A stretch of 64,000 nucleotides of DNA from Aureimonas pseudogalii (GTDB taxonomy: Bacteria; Pseudomonadota; Alphaproteobacteria; Rhizobiales; Rhizobiaceae). Both the position numbers and the translations under genes were made by a program. Positions 29,238 through 38,839 of the stretch are shown piece by piece (position 1 is the first letter of the stretch; each line of letters opens with the position of its first letter). The notes beneath the pieces were generated by a model, which saw only the letters and a program-made list of their open reading frames with translations, was not told the DNA's origin and did no database searches. Location of the stretch: NCBI RefSeq assembly GCF_014196835.1, contig NZ_JACIEK010000001.1, forward strand, positions 818,283-882,282, given 5' to 3'.

Positions 29238-29987
29238 TCAGTGGTGAACGTGGACCGCGTCGTTGAGGTACATGCAGGTCAGGATCGCGAAGACGTAGGC
29301 CTGCAGGAAGGCGACGAGAAACTCCAGCGCCGTGATGCCGACGGTCATCAGCATGGGCAGGAGCGCGCCGACCACGCCCACGGCGCCGAGGCTGCCGAGC
29401 GAGACGACGAAGCCGGCGAACACCTTGAGGGTGATGTGACCGGCCAGCATGTTGGCGAAGAGACGAACCGAGAGCGAGATCGGACGCGAGAGGAACGAGA
29501 TCAGCTCGATCAGAACGACGAAGGGCAGGATCGAGCCGGGCACGCCCGAGGGCACGAAGACCTTGAACCAGCCGAGACCGTTGGCCTTGATGCCGTAGGC
29601 CACCACCGTGCCGATCACGAGCAGCGCGAGCGCGAAGGTGACGATGATGTGGCTGGTGACGGTGAAGAAGTAGGGGAACATCCCGATCAGGTTGGCGACC
29701 AGGATGAACATGAAGAGAGAGAACACGAAGGGGAAGAAGCGCATCCCCTCCTTGCCGGCGGCATCGCGCAGCATCTTGGCGATGAACTCGTAGGAAAGCT
29801 CCGACACCGACTGGCTGCGATTGGGAACGAGGCCGCGGCCCCGCGTCGACCAGTAGAGGAAGCCGGTGGCGACGGCGACGGTCGCGACCATGAAGAGCGA
29901 TGAATTCGTGAACGAGAAGTCGACCCCGCCGATCTCGATCGGAACGATCCGAGAAATCTGGAACTGATGAAGCGGATCGTTCGCCAA
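29238..29987 (-). CDS. atpB: ATP synthase F0 subunit a
   Basis: Subunit a provides the two proton half-channels next to the c ring. The 249-residue protein has five or six membrane helices and the essential arginine in the segment [16 protein letters not shown]. It starts with TTG at 29987, giving MANDPLHQF, the normal rhizobial N-terminus, with AGAGGA nine bases upstream. It follows atpI after 139 bases. Confidence 0.96.
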   Translation of the reverse strand: MANDPLHQFQISRIVPIEIGGVDFSFTNSSLFMVATVAVATGFLYWSTRGRGLVPNRSQSVSELSYEFIAKMLRDAAGKEGMRFFPFVFSLFMFILVANLIGMFPYFFTVTSHIIVTFALALLVIGTVVAYGIKANGLGWFKVFVPSGVPGSILPFVVLIELISFLSRPISLSVRLFANMLAGHITLKVFAGFVVSLGSLGAVGVVGALLPMLMTVGITALEFLVAFLQAYVFAILTCMYLNDAVHVHH

Positions 29988-30126
29988 ACGCTTAAGTCCT
30001 CTTTGTGCGGGCCCTTTGCGGGCGCCACTGCCATAGCGTCCCGAACCGGGCTTCGCAACACCCCGAAGGCGAATTGGCGGGGACGAGCGCGATCACCCCC
30101 GTGTCATCGCCCAAGCCGTTGCGCCG

Positions 30127-30471
30127 TCAGGGGGATGGCGGGGGCTCGTCGGCCTTCGGACGGGTGGAGCGCACGACGTTGAGAACGCCGGCGGCGAAGC
30201 CGAGCAGCAGGAAGATCACGAGCCCGAAGGGCAGCGTGCCGAACAGGCTGTCGACGCCCCAGCCGATGGCGCCGCCCACCGCGATGCCCGCGATGAACTC
30301 GCTGGCGATCTTGAAGCCCTGCGCCATGCCCTTCATGCTGCCGCCGGGCCCGGGGGCGTCCTCCATCGCCGACTGCCCGGCCTTGAAGCGGTCGAGGCGC
30401 GTGCGCAGGCGCTCGCGGTCCGCCGCCCATTCCGCCTCGCTGCGGCTGTCCGGCTTCTCGCGCTCGTCCAT
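30127..30471 (-). CDS. atpI: ATP synthase accessory protein AtpI
   Basis: The ATG at 30471 gives 114 residues. A charged N-terminal helix is followed by two membrane helices (about 55-73 and 79-99), with conserved GIAVGGAIGWGVDSLFGT. AtpI assists assembly or stability of the c ring in some species and is usually the first gene of F0 operons, as here. The longer frame to 30528 lacks family similarity. Confidence 0.92.
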   Translation of the reverse strand: MDEREKPDSRSEAEWAADRERLRTRLDRFKAGQSAMEDAPGPGGSMKGMAQGFKIASEFIAGIAVGGAIGWGVDSLFGTLPFGLVIFLLLGFAAGVLNVVRSTRPKADEPPPSP

Positions 30472-30663
30472 TTCGCCGATCCTCCCGGAGAGCACCGGCG
30501 AGCCCGAAGAAGCGGCTCGCATCGGCATTCAACAATCCGTGTTCGCCGGACAGAACCGACCCCTCGGACTTAAGCGCACGGCGCGCCGAAGGGAAGGGTT
30601 CGGAGCGCGCGCGGGAGGGAACGACGCAGAGATCGCGTCGGAGGGGCTCGCGCGGCGGAAAGT

Positions 30664-31872
30664 CTAGCGCCAGCCGCCGCCGAAGGTGCGGTAGAAGACG
30701 TGGAGACCGATCTTGTCGACCTGCTCCATCGTCTTGGCCCAGCGCGGGCGCACGTAGGTGGCGTGGTAGTGGGTGGCCGAGCCGACCTCGGGCAGCCAGG
30801 TCTCGCCCTTCGTCACCGCATCGGCGATTCGCTCGGCGGCGGCAAACGCACGCTTGTTCCAGATCACGTCCTTGATGCCGTCGCAGGCGAAGGAGAACTG
30901 GCAGCGGTTGCGCCACGAGGCGTTCTGGTAGACCACGCCGCAGATCGTCTTCGGGTAGGCGGGATTGCGCACCCGGTTGAGAATCACCTGCGCCACCGCC
31001 GCCTGGCCCAGCTCCGTCTCGCCGCGTGCCTCGAAATAGATGCCGTTGGCGAGGCACGTCTGTTCCTTCGGCGTGAACGAGGACGGCGGCAGCGCCGTCG
31101 CCGCCCAGGAATGGTCGCCGGCGCCGATCGGCGGAATGAACTCGCCATCCTGGGGCGCGAGCACGGCGTCGAAGAGCGACGAGGCGCCCGGCTTGGGGGC
31201 GGGCGCATATGCGGCGAGCGTCTGCAGATCGGCCGAGGCGGCGGTGAGCGCGGCCGCGACGGAGGGAGCCTTGGCGGCGGACGGCACGGTCTCCTCGAGC
31301 GAGGCGACCTCGACCGCCTCCCCCGCGCCCGCGCCCGCGCCGATCCCAGCACCGATCCCCGCTCCGGGCACCTGGAAGTTGCCGGCGACGCGCTCGGTCG
31401 CACCGAAGGGCTGCGGCCCCGCGAGGGCCGTACGCATCTCGGTGTCGCCGAGCGCGATGCCGGGCCGCAGCAGTCCGAGCGAGGCGCCGAGACGACCGGC
31501 GGCGAAGCGCGGCTGCACCAGGGCATGGCGCGAGGGCACCACGCGGGTGCCCCGTTCGGCGGCGACCCGGCCGCCGGCGTCGCGCACGTACAGCGTTCCG
31601 TCGCGCGGCAGCGCTGGCGCGTCGTCGTCCTCGAAGTCGGGATGAAGCGAGAGCGCCGACAGCGTCTCGATCGCGCTGGCGGCGTCCGCGAGCCGGGCGG
31701 ACGCTGCCGGGCGATCCGACACCGCGACGCGCGCCGGCATCACGGCGGAAAGGAGAAGCGCCCCGAGAACGGACGCGAGGAGCGGCGAGGCCCTTCCGAC
31801 GCCGGCCGGTCGGCGACGCCGCGCGGGCGAATCGCGACGGACCTGGCCTTCGCGGGAGATACGTCTCGACAT
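30664..31872 (-). CDS. SleB-type cell wall hydrolase
   Basis: The 402-residue protein has a basic N-terminus and a membrane anchor or signal (about 30-50), a long low-complexity Ala/Pro/Gly/Glu-rich middle, and a C-terminal Hydrolase_2 domain (about 270-400). That domain carries ANGIYFEARGE, with the catalytic glutamate, AQVILNRVRNPAYP, and THYHATYVRPRWAK. These enzymes are lytic transglycosylases or muramidases that cut the glycan strand; the best-known one acts in spore germination, which does not apply here. It is divergent from nothing near; it follows der on the same strand. A TTAACC/GGTTAA repeat lies 44 bases upstream. Confidence 0.88.
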   Translation of the reverse strand: MSRRISREGQVRRDSPARRRRPAGVGRASPLLASVLGALLLSAVMPARVAVSDRPAASARLADAASAIETLSALSLHPDFEDDDAPALPRDGTLYVRDAGGRVAAERGTRVVPSRHALVQPRFAAGRLGASLGLLRPGIALGDTEMRTALAGPQPFGATERVAGNFQVPGAGIGAGIGAGAGAGEAVEVASLEETVPSAAKAPSVAAALTAASADLQTLAAYAPAPKPGASSLFDAVLAPQDGEFIPPIGAGDHSWAATALPPSSFTPKEQTCLANGIYFEARGETELGQAAVAQVILNRVRNPAYPKTICGVVYQNASWRNRCQFSFACDGIKDVIWNKRAFAAAERIADAVTKGETWLPEVGSATHYHATYVRPRWAKTMEQVDKIGLHVFYRTFGGGWR

Positions 31873-31915
31873 CGCTCGGCTTCCATCGGTTCCAACGGAA
31901 GTCGAACATCCCTCA

Positions 31916-31936
31916 TTAACCTTAGCGAGCGGTTAA
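31916..31936. promoter_or_regulatory. TTAACC-N9-GGTTAA inverted repeat upstream of the hydrolase gene
   Basis: Perfect 6-bp inverted repeat in the 105-base gap between der and the SleB-type gene. The half sites resemble CtrA half sites, but the TTAA-to-TTAA spacing is 13, not the 7 of the consensus. Confidence 0.35.
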
Positions 31937-31977
31937 CGGGTGCGAGGCCCCTGCCCGCCCGCGCCTCCCCGCACGGC

Positions 31978-33396
31978 TCAGGTGTATTTCTTGCGCCGTC
32001 CGGCGAACGGGTTTTCCGAGGTCTTCAGGATCAGCCGGATGGGAATGCCGGTGAGGCCGAACTGGTCGCGCAGTCCGTTGATGAGATAGCGCTGATAGGC
32101 CGTGCCGATGGCGTCGGGCCGCGAGGTGGAGAGCACGAAGGTCGGCGGGCGCGTCTTGATCTGCGTCATGTACTTGATGTTGACGCGCCGTCCCGCGACG
32201 GCCGGCGGCGGATGGTGGGCCACCGTGCGCTCCAGCCACTGGTTGAGCTTGGCGGTGGAGATGCGCTTGTTCCAGATCTCGTGCGTCTCGGTGACCGCCT
32301 TCATCAGGCGGTCGAGACCATCGCCGGTCTCGCCGGAGATGGTCACCGCCTTCACGCCGCGCATCTGCGGCAGAAGGCGATCGGTCTTCTCGCGAAGCTC
32401 GGCGAGCAGCGCCTGCCGGTCCTCCACGAGATCCCACTTGTTGAAGGCGAGCACCGGCGCGCGCCCCTCGCGGGCGATGAGGTCGGCGATCGAGAGATCC
32501 TGCTTCTCGAAGGGAATGGTGACGTCGAGCACCACCACCACGACCTCGGCATATTTGATGGCGCGCAGGGCGTCGGCGACGGAGAGCTTCTCCAGCTTCT
32601 CCTGCACGCGCGCCCGGCGGCGCAGGCCCGCCGTGTCGAACATCTTGATCTTGCGGCCGCGCCACTCCCATTCCACCGAGATGGAATCGCGGGTGATGCC
32701 CGCCTCGGGGCCGGTGAGCATCCGGTCCTGGCCAAGGAACTGGTTGACCAGCGTCGACTTGCCGGCGTTCGGCCGGCCGACGATGCAGATGTTCAGCGGC
32801 TTGGTGTCGTCGTAGGAGCCGATCGGCTCGCCGTTCTCGTCGAACTCGACCGCGTCGCCGACGCTCGGCTCGGCATCCTCTTCGTCGAGATCGTAGAAGG
32901 TCTTCAGGCCCAGCTTCTCGACGATGGCGTCGCGCAGCTCCGCCATGCCCTCGCCGTGCTCGGCCGAGATCGGGCAGGGATCGCCGAGGCCGAGCGAATA
33001 GGAATCGTAGAAGCCGGAATCGGAGCCCCGCGCCTCCGACTTGTTGGCGACGAGAATCACGGGCTTGCCGCGACGACGCAGGAGTTCGCCGAACACCTCG
33101 TCCTGCGGGGTCATGCCGCTCTTGGCGTCCACCATGAAGAGCGAAAGGTCGGCGTCGTCGATGGCGCGCTCGGTCTGGGCGCGCATGCGCCCTTCCAGCG
33201 AGTCGGCGGCGGCCTCCTCGAGGCCCGCGGTGTCGATGACGCGGAACTCGAGATCCTGCAGGCTCGCCTCACCTTCGCGCCGATCACGCGTGACGCCCGG
33301 CCGATCGTCGACGAGCGCGAGCTTGCGGCCCACGAGGCGGTTGAACAATGTCGACTTGCCCACGTTGGGGCGGCCGATGATGGCGATGGTGACCAT
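31978..33396 (-). CDS. der: Ribosome biogenesis GTPase Der (EngA)
   Basis: Der is an essential double GTPase needed for 50S subunit assembly. ATG at 33396 starts the canonical [15 protein letters not shown]; the upstream extension is not conserved. The 472-residue protein has two consecutive GTPase domains, with P-loops GRPNVGKS at 8-15 and GRPNAGKS near 210, DTAGL switch motifs in both, and NKSE and NKWD as the guanine-recognition motifs. A KH-like C-terminal domain follows. It is 23 bases downstream of the YfgM-like gene. Confidence 0.97.
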   Translation of the reverse strand: MVTIAIIGRPNVGKSTLFNRLVGRKLALVDDRPGVTRDRREGEASLQDLEFRVIDTAGLEEAAADSLEGRMRAQTERAIDDADLSLFMVDAKSGMTPQDEVFGELLRRRGKPVILVANKSEARGSDSGFYDSYSLGLGDPCPISAEHGEGMAELRDAIVEKLGLKTFYDLDEEDAEPSVGDAVEFDENGEPIGSYDDTKPLNICIVGRPNAGKSTLVNQFLGQDRMLTGPEAGITRDSISVEWEWRGRKIKMFDTAGLRRRARVQEKLEKLSVADALRAIKYAEVVVVVLDVTIPFEKQDLSIADLIAREGRAPVLAFNKWDLVEDRQALLAELREKTDRLLPQMRGVKAVTISGETGDGLDRLMKAVTETHEIWNKRISTAKLNQWLERTVAHHPPPAVAGRRVNIKYMTQIKTRPPTFVLSTSRPDAIGTAYQRYLINGLRDQFGLTGIPIRLILKTSENPFAGRRKKYT

Positions 33397-33419
33397 GGCG
33401 ACAGACGCCCTCGTTTGGC

Positions 33420-34367
33420 TCAAGGCCGCGTCTGGGGCGCGGCAGCGGGCGTTTCGGCTGAATTGGCGGGGGATGCGGGAGCGGCCGGCGCGGCAGGTTC
33501 GACGACCGCCGGTGCCGGGGCGGCAGGCGTTTCGACGGAGGGCGCGGGCGTAGCGGGTGCGGTCGGCGCTTCGGTGGCGGGGGTCGTGGGCGCCGGGGCC
33601 GGGGCCGATGGTGCCACGACCGGCGTCGTCGCGGCAGGCGGCGCGGCGGCTTCCGTCTCGGCCTCGGGATCGCCGGCGGACGCGGCGGGAGCCGCCGCAG
33701 GTTCCGCCGGCTTGGCGATGGTGGCGTCGATCAGTTCGAGCATCAGCCCGGCGCGGCGCTTGATGCCCTGCGGCGTGCCGAGATCGTCCTGCAACTGGGC
33801 GAAGAGAGGGCGCGCGGTGCCGGCGTCGCCGGCCTTCCAGGCCGCCAGCGCCACGGCCTCGCGCGCGGGATAGCGCAGCGCCTCGCCGTCGCCCGTCAGC
33901 CGCTCGGCCCGCGCCCGCACGTCGGCGAGCGATCCGGTGTCGACGAGGATGTAGGCGGCGCGGATCGCGGCCATGTCGCGCAGATCCTGCGGCGCGCGGG
34001 TGTCGTTGGCGACCTCGTCGAACCGCGTCACCGCGCCGGCGGGGTCCTCGCCCTGCATCATCTCGGCGAGGCGCAGTCGGGCGAGCACGGGATAGACGCC
34101 GGTGCCATTGGCGACGAGCGTCTCCAGCGCGCTGCGGGCCTCGTCGGTCTTGCCGTCCGCGGCGAGACTTCCGGCCGCGATCAACCGGTCACCGTCGGCG
34201 GCCTCCCGGCCGGCACGGTAACGGTCGTAGAGCACATAGGCGCCGACGGCCACGACGAGGAGCACGGCGGCGGCCACCGCCATCCGCCCGTAGCGAAGCC
34301 AGAGCGCGCGCACTCTCTCCTGGCGCATCTCCTCGTTCACTTCGCGCAGGAAGGTATCGTTGCTCAT
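33420..34367 (-). CDS. YfgM-like membrane-anchored TPR protein (DUF2659-like)
   Basis: The 315-residue protein has an N-terminal cytoplasmic segment, one membrane helix (about 30-48, [18 protein letters not shown]), and a periplasmic helical TPR-like domain to about residue 215. The last 100 residues are low-complexity Ala/Pro/Thr. In the family YfgM associates with the SecYEG translocon and periplasmic chaperones. The position directly upstream of der is conserved in many proteobacteria. The Ala/Pro tail may be an extended linker; its function is unknown. Confidence 0.85.
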   Translation of the reverse strand: MSNDTFLREVNEEMRQERVRALWLRYGRMAVAAAVLLVVAVGAYVLYDRYRAGREAADGDRLIAAGSLAADGKTDEARSALETLVANGTGVYPVLARLRLAEMMQGEDPAGAVTRFDEVANDTRAPQDLRDMAAIRAAYILVDTGSLADVRARAERLTGDGEALRYPAREAVALAAWKAGDAGTARPLFAQLQDDLGTPQGIKRRAGLMLELIDATIAKPAEPAAAPAASAGDPEAETEAAAPPAATTPVVAPSAPAPAPTTPATEAPTAPATPAPSVETPAAPAPAVVEPAAPAAPASPANSAETPAAAPQTRP

Positions 34368-34596
34368 GGACCGGATCTACCCAATGGAAAAACCGCCTTG
34401 CCGACACGCGAAGCGCACGGCGATGGCAGGACATCCCGGCTTTTGGACGATTTTTGCCGCCAGAGGAAGCCGTGCCGGCCGCAAGGCGTCTCGGGAGGCC
34501 TCCACGGCACGCGGCAAAGGGGCCGCCGCGACGTGCTCGACAGAGCGGGGGACCGCGCGCGACAATGGACGATCCGAGGAAAGGACGAGGCCCCCG

Positions 34597-35784
34597 ATGC
34601 CCGCGACACCCGATCGACCCAAGACCGCCGATACCCCGACCGCCCGTCCCGGCGCGGGCGGCCGCGTGCTGGTGGTCGGCGCCGGGATCGCCGGGCTTTC
34701 CACCGCCTGGGCGCTGATCCGGCGCGGCTTCGCGGTGGAGGTGTTCGAAGCGGGGCCGGTGCCCAATCCGCGCAGCTCGTCGCATGACGAGCACCGCATC
34801 ACCCGCCACGCCTACGGCCCGTTCGCCGGCTATGCCCGGATGATGCCCGAGGCCTTCGCCGCCTACGAGCGCCTCTTCGCCGATCTCGGCGCCCGGCACA
34901 TCGACGAGCGTCCGATCCTCGTGCTCCAGCGTGAGGCGAGCGACTGGTTCGCGGCAAGCCTTGCCGATCTCGGCGCGCTCGGGATCGCCCATCGCGAACT
35001 CTCGCCCGCCGCCATCGCCGAGCGCTACCCGATGCTGGATGCCACGGGCGTCTCGGCAGCCTTTCTCAGCGAGGGCGCGGGAATGCTGTTTCCCATCCGC
35101 ATCCTCACCGATCTCGTGGTGCATCTGGCGGGGCGCGGCGTCGTCTTCCATCCGCACACCCGCGTCGAGGCGGTGGACCAGGAGGCCGGCACGCTGCGGG
35201 CGGGCGGCGTGACCCATGGCGGCGACGCGGTGGTGGTGGCCGCCGGGGCCTGGGCCGGCCGGCTCGTGCCGGAGTTGCGCGGCCTCGCCGTGCCCTCGCG
35301 ACAGACCGTGATCTATCTCGCCCCGCCGCCGGCGCTGCACGACGCCTGGCGCGCGGCGCCGGTGATCATCGATCTCGGCGAGCGCAGCGGCACCTACACG
35401 CTGCCGCCGAGCCCGGGAACGCGGCTGAAGATGGGCGACCACCACTTCACCCGGCGCGGCGACCCCGACGACGACCGCGTGGCCGAGGCCGCCGACGTCG
35501 CGCGGCTGGAGGCGGCGGCGCGCCTCGCCTATCGCGGCTTCGACCGCTACACGCGGCTCGAGCACAAGATCTGCTATTATACGGTCACCGAGGACGAGAG
35601 CTTCGTGGTGAAGCCCATCGGCGCGCGCGGCTATCTGCAGAGCGCCTGTTCGGGCCACGGCTTCAAGCTGGCGCCGCTGATCAGCGAGGGCGTGGCCGAT
35701 GCGATTGCCGGCGCACGGCCGCGAGACGGGCTGGAATCCTGGGCGGCCGGCCGCGAGGAGACGGGCGGGCGCCGCGCCGCTTAG
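34597..35784 (+). CDS. FAD-dependent amine oxidase, N-methyltryptophan/sarcosine oxidase-like
   Basis: The ATG at 34597 follows a purine-rich site (AGGAAAGGACGAGG) and gives 395 residues. The dinucleotide-binding motif VVGAGIAGLSTAWAL is near residues 26-40, and the DAO-fold segment SSHDEHRITRHAY follows. A cysteine in the KICYYTVTEDESF segment matches the position that covalently binds FAD in monomeric sarcosine and N-methyltryptophan oxidases, and SACSGHGFKLAP near the end is the FAD-site loop. It probably oxidises a secondary amine to an aldehyde or free amine with release of H2O2. The exact substrate cannot be told. A thiolase-like gene follows 41 bases downstream. Confidence 0.85.
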   Translation: MPATPDRPKTADTPTARPGAGGRVLVVGAGIAGLSTAWALIRRGFAVEVFEAGPVPNPRSSSHDEHRITRHAYGPFAGYARMMPEAFAAYERLFADLGARHIDERPILVLQREASDWFAASLADLGALGIAHRELSPAAIAERYPMLDATGVSAAFLSEGAGMLFPIRILTDLVVHLAGRGVVFHPHTRVEAVDQEAGTLRAGGVTHGGDAVVVAAGAWAGRLVPELRGLAVPSRQTVIYLAPPPALHDAWRAAPVIIDLGERSGTYTLPPSPGTRLKMGDHHFTRRGDPDDDRVAEAADVARLEAAARLAYRGFDRYTRLEHKICYYTVTEDESFVVKPIGARGYLQSACSGHGFKLAPLISEGVADAIAGARPRDGLESWAAGREETGGRRAA

Positions 35785-35825
35785 AGTCGGCACCGCCGCA
35801 CCGAAGGATCAGGGAGGAGACGGAC

Positions 35826-36995
35826 ATGGCAGAGGCACAGATCGTCGGCTGGGCGCATTCGCGCTTCGGCAAGTCCGAGGCGGCCTCGACGCTCGAACTT
35901 ATGGCCGAGGTGGTGCCGCCCGCCCTCGCCCATGCCGGGCTCGGCGCCGCGGACGTCGACGCGATTTTCGTCGGCGTCTTCAACAACGGCTTCTCGGCGC
36001 AGGACTTCCAGGCTTCGCTCGTCGCGATGGGCACGCCGGACCTGGCGCATACCCCCGCGACGCGGCTCGAAAACGCCTGCGCCACCGGCTCGGCGGCGAT
36101 CCATGCCGCGCTCGACTTCATCGGCGCGGGCCGCGGGCGCGTGGCGCTCGTGGTCGGCGCCGAGAAGATGACGGCGGTGCCGACGGCCGAGACCGGCGAC
36201 ATCCTCCTTGGCGCCTCCTACCGGACCGAGGAGGCAGGCGTCGAAGGCGGCTTCGCGGGCCTCTTCGGGCGCCTCGCCGCCCATTACTTCCAGCGCCACG
36301 GCGACCGCTCGGACGAACTTGCCGCCATCGCCGCCAAGAACCACCGCAACGGCGCGGCCAACCCCTATGCCCACATGCAGCGCGACGTCGGCTATGCATT
36401 CTGCCGCGACGTCTCGGAGCGCAACCCGCTCGTGGCGCCGCCGCTGCGCCGCACCGACTGCTCGCTCGTTTCGGACGGCGCCGCCGCGCTGGTGCTGGCG
36501 GATGCCGAGATCGCGGCGGACCTGCCGCGCGCGGTCGCCTTCCGGGGGCGGAGGCAGGCCAACGACATTCTCGCCCTGTCGCGACGCGACCCCATCGTCT
36601 TCGAGGGCGCGCGTCGCGCCTGGAGCCAGGCGCTCGGCGATGCCGGTCTGACGCTGGACGATCTCGACCTCGTGGAGACGCACGACTGCTTCACCATCGC
36701 CGAGCTCATCGAATACGAGGCGATGGGTCTCGCGGCACCCGGCGAGGGCCATCGCGTGGTGCGCGAGGGCTGGACCGAGCGCGGCGGTCGCCTGCCGGTC
36801 AATCTCTCCGGCGGCCTCAAGTCCAAGGGCCACCCGATCGGCGCCACCGGCGTCTCCATGCATGTGATGGCGGCGATGCAGCTTTGCGACGAGGCCGGGG
36901 CGATGCAACTGCCCGGCGCCTCGCTCGCCGGGGTCTTCAACATGGGCGGCGCCGCCGTCGCCAACTACGTCTCGATCCTCGAGCGCATGCGCTGA
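35826..36995 (+). CDS. Thiolase-family acetyl-CoA acetyltransferase (SCPx-like)
   Basis: The 389-residue protein has the thiolase fold. The nucleophile is Cys85 in ENACATGSAA, the second catalytic region is GGLKSKGHPIGATG with its histidine, and NMGGAAVANYVSILE ends the protein. The sequence lacks the usual C-terminal CGGGxG cysteine of classical degradative thiolases, like SCPx-type or lipid-transfer thiolases of unknown substrate. It is probably co-transcribed with the upstream oxidase; no other beta-oxidation gene is nearby. Confidence 0.85.
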   Translation: MAEAQIVGWAHSRFGKSEAASTLELMAEVVPPALAHAGLGAADVDAIFVGVFNNGFSAQDFQASLVAMGTPDLAHTPATRLENACATGSAAIHAALDFIGAGRGRVALVVGAEKMTAVPTAETGDILLGASYRTEEAGVEGGFAGLFGRLAAHYFQRHGDRSDELAAIAAKNHRNGAANPYAHMQRDVGYAFCRDVSERNPLVAPPLRRTDCSLVSDGAAALVLADAEIAADLPRAVAFRGRRQANDILALSRRDPIVFEGARRAWSQALGDAGLTLDDLDLVETHDCFTIAELIEYEAMGLAAPGEGHRVVREGWTERGGRLPVNLSGGLKSKGHPIGATGVSMHVMAAMQLCDEAGAMQLPGASLAGVFNMGGAAVANYVSILERMR

Positions 36996-37026
36996 CCACC
37001 CGTTCCGCCGGCTACGGCGGCGGCCA

Positions 37027-37383
37027 CTACTCGGCGCGGGCGACCCGCAGGAAGCGGTCGGGCGCGAGGCGCGGAGCGGGCACGGCATCGCGGGCGGCGG
37101 CCAGCGTCGAGGGACGCTCGCGCGGGTCGAGCATCGCGGCCGCCATCGCCTCGATCGTGGTGGGCGAGTAGACATGGCCCTGCGGCGTGCGGATCCACGG
37201 GTGGAGGCCTTCGCGCTCGCGATCGGCCTGCATGCCGATCGCGTAGTTGATGGCGTGGCGCAACGACGACCAATGCCCGGCCGTCTGCTCGCGAGCCGAA
37301 GGGCCGATGTTCCATACGTTGGGGTCGGGCTTCTCGGTCCGATGCCCCCAGATGAGCGTGGTGATCTCGTCCAACTGGCCCAT
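37027..37383 (-). CDS. Hypothetical protein, 118 residues
   Basis: ATG at 37383 has AAGGACGGGG just upstream. The product starts MGQLDEITTLIWGHRTEKPDP, contains aromatic-rich segments (NVWNIGPSAR and HWSSLRHAINYAIGM) and a basic C-terminus, with no signal peptide or membrane helix. No family was recognised, but composition and ribosome-binding site support a real gene. It is convergent with the thiolase gene and downstream of the chvE terminator. Confidence 0.68.
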   Translation of the reverse strand: MGQLDEITTLIWGHRTEKPDPNVWNIGPSAREQTAGHWSSLRHAINYAIGMQADREREGLHPWIRTPQGHVYSPTTIEAMAAAMLDPRERPSTLAAARDAVPAPRLAPDRFLRVARAE

Positions 37384-37530
37384 GATCCCCGTCCTTTCCG
37401 GTCGCGCGATCCGTAAGGCGCGAATGCGCCGGCCCCGTATCACTGTCGGATCAACGCGGGCGGCACCGAGACGTTGCACCCGGCAGAAGGTCTGCACCGC
37501 ACAGGCGCCGGACGCTTGGCGAACGTCACG

Positions 37531-37558
37531 AAAAAAGGGCGACACATTCGTGCCGCCC
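37531..37558 (-). terminator. Strong terminator downstream of chvE
   Basis: On the minus strand a 9-bp stem (GGGCGGCAC with GTGTCGCCC, one G-U) and GAAT loop are followed by six T. It lies 46 bases past the chvE stop and closes the sugar operon. Confidence 0.9.
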
Positions 37559-37603
37559 TCGCTCGCTGCAGGTTCGATCGTCGCTGGTTCGGGCGGCGAG
37601 CCG

Positions 37604-38668
37604 CTACTTCAGCTGGTCTTCGGTGTAGTAGCCGCTGTCGACGAGGATCTGCTTGTAGTTCTCCTTCGTCACCAGCACCGGCTTCAGGAGGTAGGACGGG
37701 ATCACCTTGACGCCGTTGTTGTAGCTCTTGGTGTCGTTGACGGTCACTTCGGTGCCCGCCGCCATCGCGTCCACCATGTCGACCGTGACCTTGGCGAGGT
37801 CGCGCGTGTCCTTGAAGACGGTGGAGGTCTGGTCGCCCGCGATGATCGACTTGACCGACGGGGCCTCGGCGTCCTGACCGGTGATCACCGGCATCTTGCG
37901 GGTCCCCGTGCCGTAGCCGACGCCCTTCAAGGAGGAGATCACGCCCCGCGCGATGACGTCGTTGGGAGCGAGGATCGCGTCCACGGCCTTGTCGGAATAG
38001 TAGGCCGACAGGATGTTGTCCATGCGCGACTGCGCGGTCGCCGCGTCCCAGCGCAGCGTGCCGACCGTCTCCATGCCCTGCTGGCTGGAGCCAATCGTCA
38101 GCTTGCCCGAGTCGATGTAGGGCTTCAGCACGCTCATCGCACCGTCGTAGAAGAAGTAGGCGTTGTTGTCGTCCGGCGAGCCGCCGAAGAGCTCGATGTT
38201 GAAGGGTCCCTTGCCGTCCTTCAGGCCGAGGCTCTGCTCGATCGAGGTGCCCTGGATCACGCCGACCTGGAAGTTGTCGAAGGTCGCGTAGTAGTCGACG
38301 TCGGGCGAATTGCGGATCAGCCGGTCGTAGGCGATGACCTTGATGCCCTTGGCATGGGCCTGCGCTAGGATGTCGGTCAGCGTCGTGCCGTCGATCGAGG
38401 CGACCACGAGCACCTTGGCGCCCTTGGTGACCATGTTCTCGATCTGGGAGAGCTGGGTCGGGATGTCGTCGTCGGCATATTGCAGGTCGGGGCTGTAGCC
38501 CTTTTCCTTCAGCTGCTTGACGATGTTGTTGCCGTCGTCGATCCAGCGCGCGACGGTCTTGTCGGGCATGGCGACGCCGATGGCGCCCTTGTCCTGGGCC
38601 TGCGCGCCGGTGGCGGCGAAGGCCAGTGCGAGCGCGGCGCCCGCGAGCAGTCTCTTGATGGATGTCAT
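37604..38668 (-). CDS. chvE: ChvE-type periplasmic sugar-binding protein
   Basis: ATG at 38668 is preceded by GGGAGGAG and gives 354 residues, the same length as Agrobacterium ChvE. The signal peptide ends at AQAQ. The periplasmic-binding-protein fold shows the family segments [36 protein letters not shown] and [14 protein letters not shown]. ChvE-type proteins bind aldoses such as glucose, galactose and xylose for ABC import and, in Agrobacterium, pass the signal to VirA. It lies downstream of xylA. No ATPase or permease gene adjoins it, so it must use a transporter encoded elsewhere. Confidence 0.88.
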   Translation of the reverse strand: MTSIKRLLAGAALALAFAATGAQAQDKGAIGVAMPDKTVARWIDDGNNIVKQLKEKGYSPDLQYADDDIPTQLSQIENMVTKGAKVLVVASIDGTTLTDILAQAHAKGIKVIAYDRLIRNSPDVDYYATFDNFQVGVIQGTSIEQSLGLKDGKGPFNIELFGGSPDDNNAYFFYDGAMSVLKPYIDSGKLTIGSSQQGMETVGTLRWDAATAQSRMDNILSAYYSDKAVDAILAPNDVIARGVISSLKGVGYGTGTRKMPVITGQDAEAPSVKSIIAGDQTSTVFKDTRDLAKVTVDMVDAMAAGTEVTVNDTKSYNNGVKVIPSYLLKPVLVTKENYKQILVDSGYYTEDQLK

Positions 38669-38744
38669 GACGGTTCGTCTCCTCCCAGAGCGGGCCGGAC
38701 GCGGTAGAGCGTCGGGCCCTGACGGTTTCGATGGACTTGAGCCA

Positions 38745-38764
38745 CCGGGCGGCGAGGCGCCCGG
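38745..38764 (-). other. Stem-loop between xylA and chvE
   Basis: Perfect stem CCGGGCG/CGCCCGG with a 6-base loop and no T tract lies in the 171-base gap. Such intercistronic structures often stabilise or trim mRNA so that the binding-protein gene is expressed more than the enzyme. The role is inferred. Confidence 0.35.
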
Positions 38765-38839
38765 CGAAACGACGGCCGCATCCGGCCGGGTGGGGATGTC
38801 CGGGCAAACGGCCATTCGGCCCTTCGCCCGCGAGGCCTC

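Noticed and set aside
38669-38815. 49-residue N-terminal extension of ChvE
   Set aside because: The ATG at 38668 has an excellent Shine-Dalgarno and directly starts the signal peptide; the extension is Pro/Ser/Gly-rich and unlike any binding protein.
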